64,000 nt of DNA from an uncultured Clostridia bacterium. Lineage in GTDB: Bacteria > Bacillota > Clostridia > Christensenellales > Borkfalkiaceae. Under the pieces are notes generated by a model. The model was not told where the DNA came from and searched no databases. It saw only the letters and a list, made by a program, of their open reading frames with translations. Both the position numbers and the translations under genes were made by a program. The stretch is taken from assembly GCA_944340905.1 (NCBI GenBank), contig CALVLT010000001.1, forward strand, positions 1 to 64,000, read 5' to 3'. Below, one piece after another: positions 25,301 through 33,100 of this stretch; the stretch's first letter is position 1, and each line of letters starts with the position of its first letter.

Positions 25301-25998
25301 TCCATTGCCCGCCGCAGTTCCGCATCGTAATTGCCCACCGCGCCGTGCTGCAGATTGCGCGCCGCCACAAAGCACTTCAGCCCCTGCCCTTCCATCTCCT
25401 CCACAAGTTCGTTGACAAATTCCATGTCCTCGCTCTTATAGGCGATGAACGCATCGCGGGGCAGCGACGTGTTGTACACCCCCTTGCTCACCTTTTCCGC
25501 CTCCTGCGCGAGCAGGCGGTTGTAGCGGGCGAAGGTCTGCGTGTTCTCCTCCACGCTCTGTGCGCGGGCGAGAAAATCGTTGACGGCGAGCAGGTTATCC
25601 GCATTCAAAAGGTGCAGCATGATGCGCATAACGTCCCATATGTAGGCGCTCTGCGCCTTCACGTCGGCGGAGATGAGAAACTTGTTGAGCTTGGACGCCT
25701 TTCCCCCGCAGGCGAGCGCACAGAACGCGGCAAAGAAGTCGTCGGGAAGGTAGCCGCGCAGCTCCCCCGCAAGGCGGGAAATTTCCTCCGTCTCGAGATA
25801 GTCCTCCTGCGTGAGCTGCCACAGCTGCGTTCTGAGGTTGGCGACCGCCTCCTGCTTTTGCTCGTCCAGAAGGCGCGCCATCTCATCCGCAAAGGAGCGG
25901 ACATCTTGGCGGGTGTACTTCGCGCCGCACCCGGGGCAGACGTACAGCTCCCCCTGCGGCTCGAGCGACGCGCCGCATTTTTCACACCGTAATAGCAT
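22390..25998 (-). CDS. Zinc ribbon - TIR - zinc ribbon - coiled coil - LRR protein (TIR gene 1)
   Basis: 1202 residues. A zinc ribbon (Cys5/8/21/24) and a helical region (about 35-175) precede a TIR domain (about 181-320): strand A is RDAFIAYKSEDMEFV and the putative NADase glutamate is Glu257 in CDALTVELPYI. A second ribbon (Cys343/346/357/360) and a charged coiled coil (365-445) follow, then a Pro/Ala linker and three blocks of BspA-type leucine-rich repeats (LTSITIPNSVTSIG unit). Each block opens NGVLIKYKGKGGDVVIP-like and closes with a KIYC...WPKGW...IIW cap. It ends the gene set with the second AAA+ ATPase, 39 bases downstream of it. Bacterial TIR domains commonly hydrolyse NAD+; the LRR blocks would bind a ligand. 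No membrane helix or signal peptide. Confidence 0.88.
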   Translation of the reverse strand: MLLRCEKCGASLEPQGELYVCPGCGAKYTRQDVRSFADEMARLLDEQKQEAVANLRTQLWQLTQEDYLETEEISRLAGELRGYLPDDFFAAFCALACGGKASKLNKFLISADVKAQSAYIWDVMRIMLHLLNADNLLAVNDFLARAQSVEENTQTFARYNRLLAQEAEKVSKGVYNTSLPRDAFIAYKSEDMEFVNELVEEMEGQGLKCFVAARNLQHGAVGNYDAELRRAMDHCRTVVFVSGTRSRSMGCDALTVELPYIRAKDVEGAPAQYRNYYDKLPEQYKKPRVEFVIEPYRGGADAAEEIVNEFFAGYERCYDAAAVIKQVMRYKLAVPAPRDVKYCLSCGAENAKKAKFCSECGGREFAATREEYEQAQRARAEQDAREAETVRRAEEERKKAEDDSRRAAEAQKKAEEEAAALRAELEKLKKQAQAAAAKPAQQPAPAPALEPKPAPAPKEKPAPKPVESPLSDFEIENGVLIKYKGKGGDVVIPDSVTSIGKPLSDGAFEGCTGLTSITIPNSVTKISDSAFLGCKRLTSITIPNSVTSIGYGICTDCNRLTKIDVERGNPVYHSEGNCLIQTAKKELMAGCQTSLIPNGVTGIADYAFNSCVGLTNITIPKSVTRIGNYAFFNCKGLTNITIPTSVMRIATGAFGGCTGLTSVTIPDSVASIGEQAFAYCRNAKIYCHSRKPSRWPKGWSQSLKNKIIWDEPVSNPAATPAPKPKPAPAATPAQATPAVNPDEDFVIEDGVLKSYQGKGGNVIIPDSVTSIGGFAFSFAIFCGPTKITIPNSVKSIEASAFWSFSDLKSITISDGVTSIGYEAFLGCTGLTSITIPNSVTSIGGLAFKGCTGLTSITIPNTLTEIGKDAFKGCEKAKIYCYGQKPDQWPDGWDKSLQDRIIWYAPPAATPAPKFVAKPAATPAPKPAPVPKEKPAPKPEASPAEDFVIEDGVLRKYKGRGGNVAIPSGVKIIRKAAFNDCASLTGITIPNGVMSIGEFAFSGCKGLTSITIPNSLTSVDSDAFDDCENLTDIVAEPGNPVYHSTGNCLIETAKKQLVLGGKTAVIPTDGSVKSIGTSAFSGRKGLTCITIPDSVKSIGVGAFYGCTGLTHMVIPGSVKSIEDSAFYKCTSLLEVALGDGVKSIGANAFNGCTSLESVTIPSGVTKLGHYAFCHKTDIYCHRKKPLIWPAGWDKWLNGYITFD

Positions 25999-26037
25999 AA
26001 TGTCTCCTGTTTTTGATATACGTATGGATTTTTTCGG

Positions 26038-27153
26038 TCACTTCTTCATGCGGGCGGCAATGACGGACGCAAGGTAGGCATTGATGTCCTGCTCGGCGGC
26101 GATGCCCGCCTTGATCTCGGAAAGGCGGTATTTCAGATCGTCGCAGATGAACGTGATGTCGCGCCCGCTCAGTCCCTGCGTCTGCGCGGCGGCGGCATCC
26201 AGGTCGAGCTTTTCCAAAAATTCCGGCTCCACCTCTTTGAGCTTGAGCGCAAACAGCCGGCGGCGCGCCGCAAGATCGGGCAGCGGAATGACGATGCGCT
26301 GGCGGAAACGGTCCCAGATGCCGGGGTCGAACGCCTCGCGCGGCAGGTTGGTGCTGGCAAGGATGAGAAACTGCGCGTTCTTCATCATGCCGTCGAGATT
26401 GCGCAGGAGCGCGGGCACCGCCGCCTCGGACACCTTGTCCTCCCCTCCCCGCCGCTTGGCGATCTCGTCAAATTCGTCAAAGAAGATGGTGATGCCGCAG
26501 TTGTTGCGCTCGGCATAGCCGCGCAGGAAGGCAAACAGCTTATCCACGTTCTTGCCCGTCTCGCCGATATAGCAGTTGACGAGCGAGGAGGAATTGACCA
26601 CGGCAAAGGGCTGGCGCACCTCATACGCCACCGCCTTGGCGAAGGTCGTCTTGCCCGTTCCCGGGGGGCCGACGAGCAGAATGCCCATGTTGGAGAGGAA
26701 GGAGTAGCTGTACGCCTCGGGATGCAGGCGGGGATTGATGGCGTATTTCCTGATCTGCTCCTTTGCCTCGTCCGCCCCCACCACTGCGTCAAAGCCCGCG
26801 TGCAGTTCTTCGGCGGGGTAGAAGGTGACAAAGTCGGGCATCTCCTCGCCGGACACCGCCGCATCGGCAGCCGCCGCGGCGGACGTGCCCGCCGCCGACG
26901 GGGAGGCAGGATTTGCCCTGCGCACGGGCGCGTTCTTTGCCATTGCCTGCATGACGTTTTCGATGCGCGCCGCCGTTGTTTCGCGCTCGGCGCGGCGGGA
27001 GGCATCCCCCGTCTCGGCAAGTTCTCGCATGAGGGACGCCGCCTTGGCAAGGTGTTCGCGCGCAGCGGGGTAATCCCCCCTGTTCTTAGCCGCAACGCCC
27101 TGCTTGTACGCCGCCTCGAAACGCTCAGTCAAATAAGATTCGGAAAAATTCAT
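26038..27153 (-). CDS. AAA+ ATPase with MIT-like N-terminal helical domain (Vps4-like), copy 2
   Basis: 371 residues from ATG 27153, which overlaps the FtsK-like stop (ATGA); the longer frame upstream is rejected. Residues 8-75 form a MIT/TPR-like helical bundle (FEAAYKQGVAAKNRGDYPAA). After an Ala-rich linker comes an AAA+ module: Walker A GPPGTGKT (162-169), pore-loop region NCYIGETGKN, Walker B FFDE (224-227), sensor-1 Asn269, Arg282 in DRF, and LSGRDI. It is closely similar in layout to the ATPase at 17166 but divergent in sequence, so the two probably serve different partner sets. Coupled translation with the FtsK-like motor points to joint action. Confidence 0.78.
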   Translation of the reverse strand: MNFSESYLTERFEAAYKQGVAAKNRGDYPAAREHLAKAASLMRELAETGDASRRAERETTAARIENVMQAMAKNAPVRRANPASPSAAGTSAAAAADAAVSGEEMPDFVTFYPAEELHAGFDAVVGADEAKEQIRKYAINPRLHPEAYSYSFLSNMGILLVGPPGTGKTTFAKAVAYEVRQPFAVVNSSSLVNCYIGETGKNVDKLFAFLRGYAERNNCGITIFFDEFDEIAKRRGGEDKVSEAAVPALLRNLDGMMKNAQFLILASTNLPREAFDPGIWDRFRQRIVIPLPDLAARRRLFALKLKEVEPEFLEKLDLDAAAAQTQGLSGRDITFICDDLKYRLSEIKAGIAAEQDINAYLASVIAARMKK

Positions 27154-29036
27154 TTGTTTTCCCTCTTGATAAAATCGGTGACGGCGATGACTTCTTCGGT
27201 GCTGACATAGGGCGCCTGCAGGCGGTCGGTATGGCGGCCGCTCATGAAGAGCATATCGCCTGAACCGAGCAGGCACTCCGCTCCCGTCGCGTCGAGAATG
27301 TTCATGCTGTCGATATACGATGCCACCGCGAACGCCGCGCGCGAAGGGAAGTTCGCCTTGATGATGCCGTTGATGACCTTGACGCTCGGGCGCTGGGTGG
27401 AGATGATCAGGTTGATGCCGCAGGCGCGCGCCTTCTGCGCGAGGCGCTGCACCAGGCGGTCGAACTGCTTGGCATAGGTGGAGCTGGCAATGTCGGCATA
27501 CTCGTCGATGATGACAAGGATCTGCGGAACTTTGTCCTCGTGCCCCTCGTTGTATTCGGCAAGGTTGCGCGCGCCCGCCGCCGAGAGCAGCGTATAGCGG
27601 CGTTCCATCTCCTCGTCGAGCAGTTCCATGGCGCGCAGGGCGTCCTCATACTCGTCGATGGCGTGCCCGCCCACGACGTGCGGCAGCCCGTTGTACACGC
27701 CCAGTTCCACGCGCTTGAAGTCGATGAGCACAAGGCGCACTTCGGTGGGCGCATAGCGGTACAAAAGCCCCATGATGAGCGCGTTCAGGAACACGCTCTT
27801 GCCGCTGCCCGTCGTGCCGCCCACCAGCAGGTGGGGCATGGAATTGAAGGTGCGGAACTGCGGGCGGTACTCCGGATCGACGCCCAGCCCCGCCTCGACA
27901 TACTGCGCATCGGGCTCCCCTTCGCGCTGCGCCGTGAACATGCGCCGCAGCGGAACGATGGCGCGGGCGGCGTTTTCCACCTCCACGCCGATCAGGTCCT
28001 TGCCCTCGATGGGAAGGAGCAGGCGCACCTTGCGCTTGAGCGCCATGGCGATGTCATCCTTGAGCGCGGCGATCTTGGAAATCTGCACGTTGGCGTCGGG
28101 GCGCAGCTCGATGCGCGTGAACGCGGGGCCGATGAGATAGCTCTCCGTCTTGGCGACAATGCCGAATTCGCGCAGCTTACTCTCGAGCGCCTCGATGACG
28201 CCCTTGACCGCCTCCTCGTTCTCTGCCTGTGCCTGTGCGTTGTCGTGATCCTTCAAGAGGTCAAGGGGCGGATACACATACTTGCCTCCCCTGTAGCCGA
28301 AGAAGGATTCGGGATCGACTTCCTCGGGCGGCTCGGGCCGCTTTTTGGCGGGCGCGTGGGGCGCGCTGCGGCGGGGCTCCTCCTCTTCAGGCTCCGCCTC
28401 GGGCGCGGGCGCGGGAGCGGGCTGCGCGGCTCCCCCCGCCGCCTCGGCGACCATGGCGGGCGCCTCCACGGCGGGCGCGCCGAATTCCGCCTCCATCTGC
28501 GCAAGGGAATCGCCGAGGGCGCCTCCCCCGCCGATCTCCCGCAGCAGGGTGGCGCGGATCTCGTCCGCACCCGTCGAGGAGAGGGAGGACACGCTGTCCG
28601 AGAACGCCTGCCCGTTCTGTTCGAGCAGCTCGCGCAGGGCGCGCGCCGCATCCCCCTGCGCCGTGACCGACTTCTTGAAAATTTTCTGCGACTGCTCGAA
28701 ATTCACCGAACCGCTCAGCCGCGCAACGTCCTTCATGACGGAATTGAGCGAGCGCACGAACCGCGCGGAGAGCGACTGCATCTCGCGCATATCGCGGGCA
28801 GCCATGTAGTTCGTGAGCATGTCCTGCGCCTGCGCAAGCCCCACCATGGCGTTGCGCAGCAGGGCGATCTGCATGTTCGCCTGTGCCTCATCCCCCTTGC
28901 GCAGCGCCTCCTTGGCGGCGTTCGTGTACGTCTCCTTGCGCTTGGTCCACGCGGTGACGGCATTCTGCAGCATGGAGACCGTTCTGGCCTCCTCGCGTTT
29001 TTTCTTCATTTCCTTTTCAAACTGACGGAATGACAT
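27150..29036 (-). CDS. FtsK/SpoIIIE-type motor with N-terminal Snf7-like helical domain
   Basis: 628 residues. Residues 1-170 are charged helices (KEALRKGDEAQANMQIALL, RDMREMQSLSARFVRSLNSV) with a pattern reminiscent of ESCRT-III/Snf7 hairpins, replacing the membrane domain of FtsK. An acidic/Pro linker (200-245) follows, then the FtsK alpha region (FFGYRGGKYVYPPLDLL) and a RecA-like motor: Walker A GGTTGSGKS (406-414), Walker B VIIDEYAD with Asp511-Glu512, and STQRPS as a conserved motor motif. The chain ends about 40 residues after the motor, so the DNA-orienting gamma domain is absent. It is not a chromosome-segregation FtsK. It could move DNA or protein at a membrane structure formed by its helical partners. 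Genes lie 12 bases before and 4 bases overlapping after. Confidence 0.85.
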   Translation of the reverse strand: MSFRQFEKEMKKKREEARTVSMLQNAVTAWTKRKETYTNAAKEALRKGDEAQANMQIALLRNAMVGLAQAQDMLTNYMAARDMREMQSLSARFVRSLNSVMKDVARLSGSVNFEQSQKIFKKSVTAQGDAARALRELLEQNGQAFSDSVSSLSSTGADEIRATLLREIGGGGALGDSLAQMEAEFGAPAVEAPAMVAEAAGGAAQPAPAPAPEAEPEEEEPRRSAPHAPAKKRPEPPEEVDPESFFGYRGGKYVYPPLDLLKDHDNAQAQAENEEAVKGVIEALESKLREFGIVAKTESYLIGPAFTRIELRPDANVQISKIAALKDDIAMALKRKVRLLLPIEGKDLIGVEVENAARAIVPLRRMFTAQREGEPDAQYVEAGLGVDPEYRPQFRTFNSMPHLLVGGTTGSGKSVFLNALIMGLLYRYAPTEVRLVLIDFKRVELGVYNGLPHVVGGHAIDEYEDALRAMELLDEEMERRYTLLSAAGARNLAEYNEGHEDKVPQILVIIDEYADIASSTYAKQFDRLVQRLAQKARACGINLIISTQRPSVKVINGIIKANFPSRAAFAVASYIDSMNILDATGAECLLGSGDMLFMSGRHTDRLQAPYVSTEEVIAVTDFIKRENK

Positions 29037-29048
29037 GGTATGGTCTCC

Positions 29049-29600
29049 TTAAATGGTATCGCGCGGGCCGCCGCCCGTGAGCGCTTCCGCACGGCTGACG
29101 AGCGCATCGATCTCGCCGTCGAATTCGGCGTATCTGCCGCTGTCCGCCGCCTCGGTCATGGTGTAGTCCCCCGCCTCGAGCATGCGGTCGAGGTTTTCCT
29201 CCTGCTGCTGCGCGGCGTACATGGCGCGCATGTACTCCTTTTCCGCCTTTTTGGTGTCCGTCTTGGCGACGGAACCGGTCAGCTCGCGCGAGACGTCGCC
29301 GATGCACTCGATAAAGCTCTTGGTGAGAGAGGCGAGGTCGCGCTCCTGCACGGTGAGCCGCATGGAGAGCAACATGCCGTTGATCTGCTTTTCGGCGGCG
29401 AGATAGCGCCGAAGGAGGGCGCGCGCACGGTTTTCGTGCGAGGTAAGCCCCTGGCGGCGCGCCTCGACCAGCCCCGCGAGCGTTTCGTTCTTCTGCTTTT
29501 GGATTTTCAAAAGCTGCGTTTTGAGCTGCTTTTCCGTCTGCTCCAGACGCTCTTCGAGCGTCATCTGCGGCTGTGCCGCCTTCTTTTTCTTGCCGAACAT
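29049..29600 (-). CDS. Small helical protein, ESCRT-III/Snf7-like candidate
   Basis: 183 residues. The basic start MFGKKKKAAQ precedes long helices: LEQTEKQLKTQLLKIQKQKN, RALLRRYLAAEKQINGMLLS, then a shorter acidic tail (EEAADSGRYAEFDGE region) ending with ALTGGGPRDTI. Basic N-terminal hairpin plus acidic C-terminal helices is the overall design of ESCRT-III proteins. No domain can be assigned by motif alone. It is the first gene of the unit that continues with the FtsK-like motor and the MIT-like AAA+ ATPase. A PspA/Vipp1 relationship is an alternative within the same superfamily. Confidence 0.55.
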   Translation of the reverse strand: MFGKKKKAAQPQMTLEERLEQTEKQLKTQLLKIQKQKNETLAGLVEARRQGLTSHENRARALLRRYLAAEKQINGMLLSMRLTVQERDLASLTKSFIECIGDVSRELTGSVAKTDTKKAEKEYMRAMYAAQQQEENLDRMLEAGDYTMTEAADSGRYAEFDGEIDALVSRAEALTGGGPRDTI

Positions 29601-29744
29601 ATTGTTACCTCCATTGATTTTTGATTTGATTTACCTGTTTCGCCTTTCCCCATTGGGGTGAGCCATGCGTCATGTAGCCTCCCCCCAAGGGGGTGAGTCT
29701 TTTCATATCGTTATTCCGGGGAGCGGCGCAGCCGTGCCCCCCTC

Positions 29745-29882
29745 AACGTCATTCTGAGCGGAACGAAGTGGAGCGTAAGAATCCCCTGGTAGGACGACGC
29801 CAAGCATATGACCGCGTTCTCTTGCCTTTAAGACAATGTACTTTGGGATTCTTCGGGGGCTATGCCCCCTCTGAATGACAGT
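29745..29882. repeat. Intergenic repeat element A, copy 1, with inverted end
   Basis: Starts CGTCATTCTGAGCGGAACGA, runs through GAATCCCC to TGACCGCGTTCTC, and ends with the inverted version GGGATTC...CTGAATGACA (29846-29880). Upstream, 29640-29744 contains two small G/C hairpins (CCCCATTGGGG; CTCCCCCCAAGGGGGTGAG) and no gene. Confidence 0.85.
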
Positions 29883-29892
29883 AAACAAGAGA

Positions 29893-30097
29893 AACGTCAT
29901 TCTGAGCGGAACGAAGTGGAGCGTAAGAATCCCCTGATAGGACGACGCCGAGCATATGACCGCGTTCTCGCCCTCCCTGTGTAAGGGAGGGTGCCGAGCT
30001 TGCGAGGCGAGAGGGTTGTTGCGCCTGTCTGTAGCAAACCTTGACAACCCTTCCGTCACGGCTTGCGCCGCGCCACCTCCCCTTACACAGGGGAGGC
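29893..30097. repeat. Composite intergenic repeat A+B, copy 1
   Basis: Element A (29893-29969) is followed by element B (29970-30097). B is bounded by two hairpins, CCCTCCCT-GTGTA-AGGGAGGG and CCTCCCCT-TACAC-AGGGGAGG, whose five-base loops are complementary. The same composite recurs at 42057-42260. It ends 11 bases from the stop of the large TIR-LRR gene. Confidence 0.9.
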
Positions 30098-30107
30098 TCT
30101 CCGCGCC

Positions 30108-33100
30108 CTACTTATCCCAGATAATTTTGTCCTTCAAATCTTTGTCCCAGCCCTTGGGCCACAGGAGCGGCTTTTTACGATGGCAGTGAATTGTGAGGTA
30201 AGGACACTCCTTGAATGTATCACTGCGAATAAATGTCATTACACTTTCGGGAATGGTGACACTCCTAAGACGAAGACAATCGTAGAATGCTAGATTTCCA
30301 ATGCTTGTTACACCTTCTGGAATAGTGATGCTGGTAAGATCACTGCAACGACGGAAAGCATACGTTCCAATGCTCGTTACACCTTTGGGAATGACAATGC
30401 TGGCAAGATAGCAGCAACCCCAGAATGCATGATCTCCGATGCTCGTTACGCCGTTCGGAATCATAATGCTTGTCAATCCCGTGCAACCATAAAATGCTGA
30501 ATTACCAATGCTCTTTACACCTTTAGGAATCACCACATTTCCGCCCTTGCCCTTGTATTTTTTGAGAACGCCGTTCTCAATTTCAAAATCGCTCAAAGGG
30601 CTTTCCGCGGGTGTTTGCGCGGCGGGGGCAGGCGCAACGGGTGTAGGCTGCGGTTGATCCCAGATAATTCTGCCCTTCAAATCTTTGTGCCACCCCTTGG
30701 GCCACAGGAGCGGCTTTTTGCGATGGCAGTACACTTTACATCCAAATGGAAACGCATAAGCATCAATGTTCTGAACGTTTTGAGGAATAGTTACGCTTTT
30801 AAGAGACTTACAGTTATCAAATGCTCGCCACCCGATTTCTGTTACATCTTTGGGAATGACCACATTGGTCAGAGACGTGCACCCGCAGAAAACGGAATCA
30901 GCAATGCTCGTCACGCCATCGGGAATTGTGATACTTGTCAATCTCTCACAGCCGAAGAATGCCGAACCACCAATGTTTGTCACACTGATCGGAATCGTTA
31001 TGCTTGGCAATCCCGTGCATCCATAGAATGCACCAGCCCCAATACTCATCACGCTCTTGGGAATAGCGATGCTCGTCAATCCCGTGCAACTCGAGAAAGT
31101 ACTATCTTCAATACTCTTGACGCTATTCGGGATCGTGATACTTGTTAATCCCGTGCATCCCTTAAATGCACCTTCTCCGATGCGCGTCACGCTGTTCGGA
31201 ATCGTGATGCCCATCAATCCCGCGCATCCTTCGAATGCATGCCACCCAATGCGCTTTACGCCATCGGGAATCACCACATTTCCACCCTTGCCCTTGTATT
31301 TTTCGAGAACGCTGTTTTTAATCAAAAATTCGCTCAAAAGGCTTTCCGCGGGTGTTTGCGCGGCGGGGGCAGGCGCAACGGGTGTAGGCTGCGGTTGATC
31401 CCATATAATCCTGTCCTTCAGGTCTTTGTCCCACCCCTTGGGCCACAGGAGCGGCTTTTTCCGATGGCAGTAGATTTTGAGGTTAGGGCAACCACTGAAT
31501 GCCTTCTCGCCAATGCACGTTACGCTTACAGGAATGGTGACGCTTGCAAGTGAGGCACAATTGTTGAATGCATATCCACCAATGCTTGTTAAGCCTTTGG
31601 GAAAGGTGATACTTGCAAGAGAGGCGCAACCAGCGAATGCCGACCACCCGATGCTTGTCACGCTGCCGTCCGCAGGAATTACGCTTGTTTTACAACCTGC
31701 TATCAGCTTCTTTGTCTTTGTTTCGATCAGACAGTTTCCGCTTACATGATAAGCAGGATTTCCCGCCTCTACTATAATTTCTTTCATTCCCTCACAGCCG
31801 GAAAATGTACCCCCCTCCATGCTTGTTACACTTTTGGGAATGATGATGCTTGTCAAAGAGCTACAACCGTAGAATGCCGACCACCCGATGCTTGTTACAC
31901 CTTCAAGAATCGTGATGCTTGCAAGAGAGCGGCAGCTATAAAATGCTCGCTTTCCAATACTTGTTACGCTCTTCGGAATGGTGACACTTGTAAGTGAGGT
32001 GCAGCCGTCGAACGCCTCTACCCCAACACTTGTTACGCCTTCCGGAATAGTGATGCTGACAAGTGAGCTGCAACCGGCAAAATCCCTGTCCCCAATGCGT
32101 ATTAAACCTTTTGGAATTGCGATACTTGCAATAGAAGCGCAGCCTTGGAATGCACTCTGTTCTATGATTTTTACGCCACTGGGAATTACTACATCGCCGC
32201 CCTTGCCCTTGTATTTTTCGAGGACGCCATTTTTAATCACAAAATCGCTCAAAGGGCTTTCCGCGGGTGTTTGCGCGGCGGGGGCAGGCGCAACGGGTGT
32301 AGGCTGCGGTTGATCCCAAATAATCCTGTCTTGCAAAGATTTATCCCACCCATCGGGCCACCTGTTAGGTTTTTGTCTGTGACAATATATTTTAGCTTTG
32401 TCACAACCCTTGAAAGCATCTGTACCAATTTTAACAGCTTTAGCTGGAATCGTGATACTTTTCAATTCATAGCAACCCTCAAATGCTAAGCCTCCTATGC
32501 TTTCTACGCTGTCCGGAATCGTGATACTCGTCAATCCTGTACAGAAAAAGAAAGCATGACTTTCGATTATCGTAACACTATTAGGAATGACGACGCTTGT
32601 CAATCCTATATCATCTTTTATTGCTTTCACCCCATTTCTCGCTAAATCACTCATAAGAGAAATAGTCTTAAGCCATAATGGCTCCTCTTTGAATGAAAAA
32701 CTTCCAATACATGTAACATTATTCGGAATTACTACTTTGCCGCCCTTGCCGTTGTATTTTTTGAGAACACCGTTCTCAATTTCAAAATCGCTCAAAGGGC
32801 TTGCCTTGGGTATGTACATGTCGGGGTGTCCGCCCATGCCGCCCGAAACGGGGGCATTTTGCGCGGGTTTGGACTGCTGCGCGGCTGGCGCAGGTTTGGG
32901 CGCAGGGGCTGCTGCGGATTTTTCCGCGGGTTTCGGTGCAGCCTGTGGCGCGGATTCGGGCTTTGGCGCATTCCAGATAATACGCCTCTTTTTCAAATCG
33001 CTGTGCCAACCCTGCGGCCACTGCGCAGGTTCCGGCGCGGCGCAGTAAATTTTCGCTTTGCCACAATAAAGAAATGCCTCTTCCCAAATAATCGTTACAC

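Noticed and set aside
27150..29036. Interpreting the FtsK-like gene as part of a conjugative or type VII secretion element
   Set aside because: No relaxase, VirB4, WXG100 protein or EccC-type tandem motor is present; the motor resembles FtsK/SpoIIIE and its neighbours are AAA+, helical and TIR proteins.
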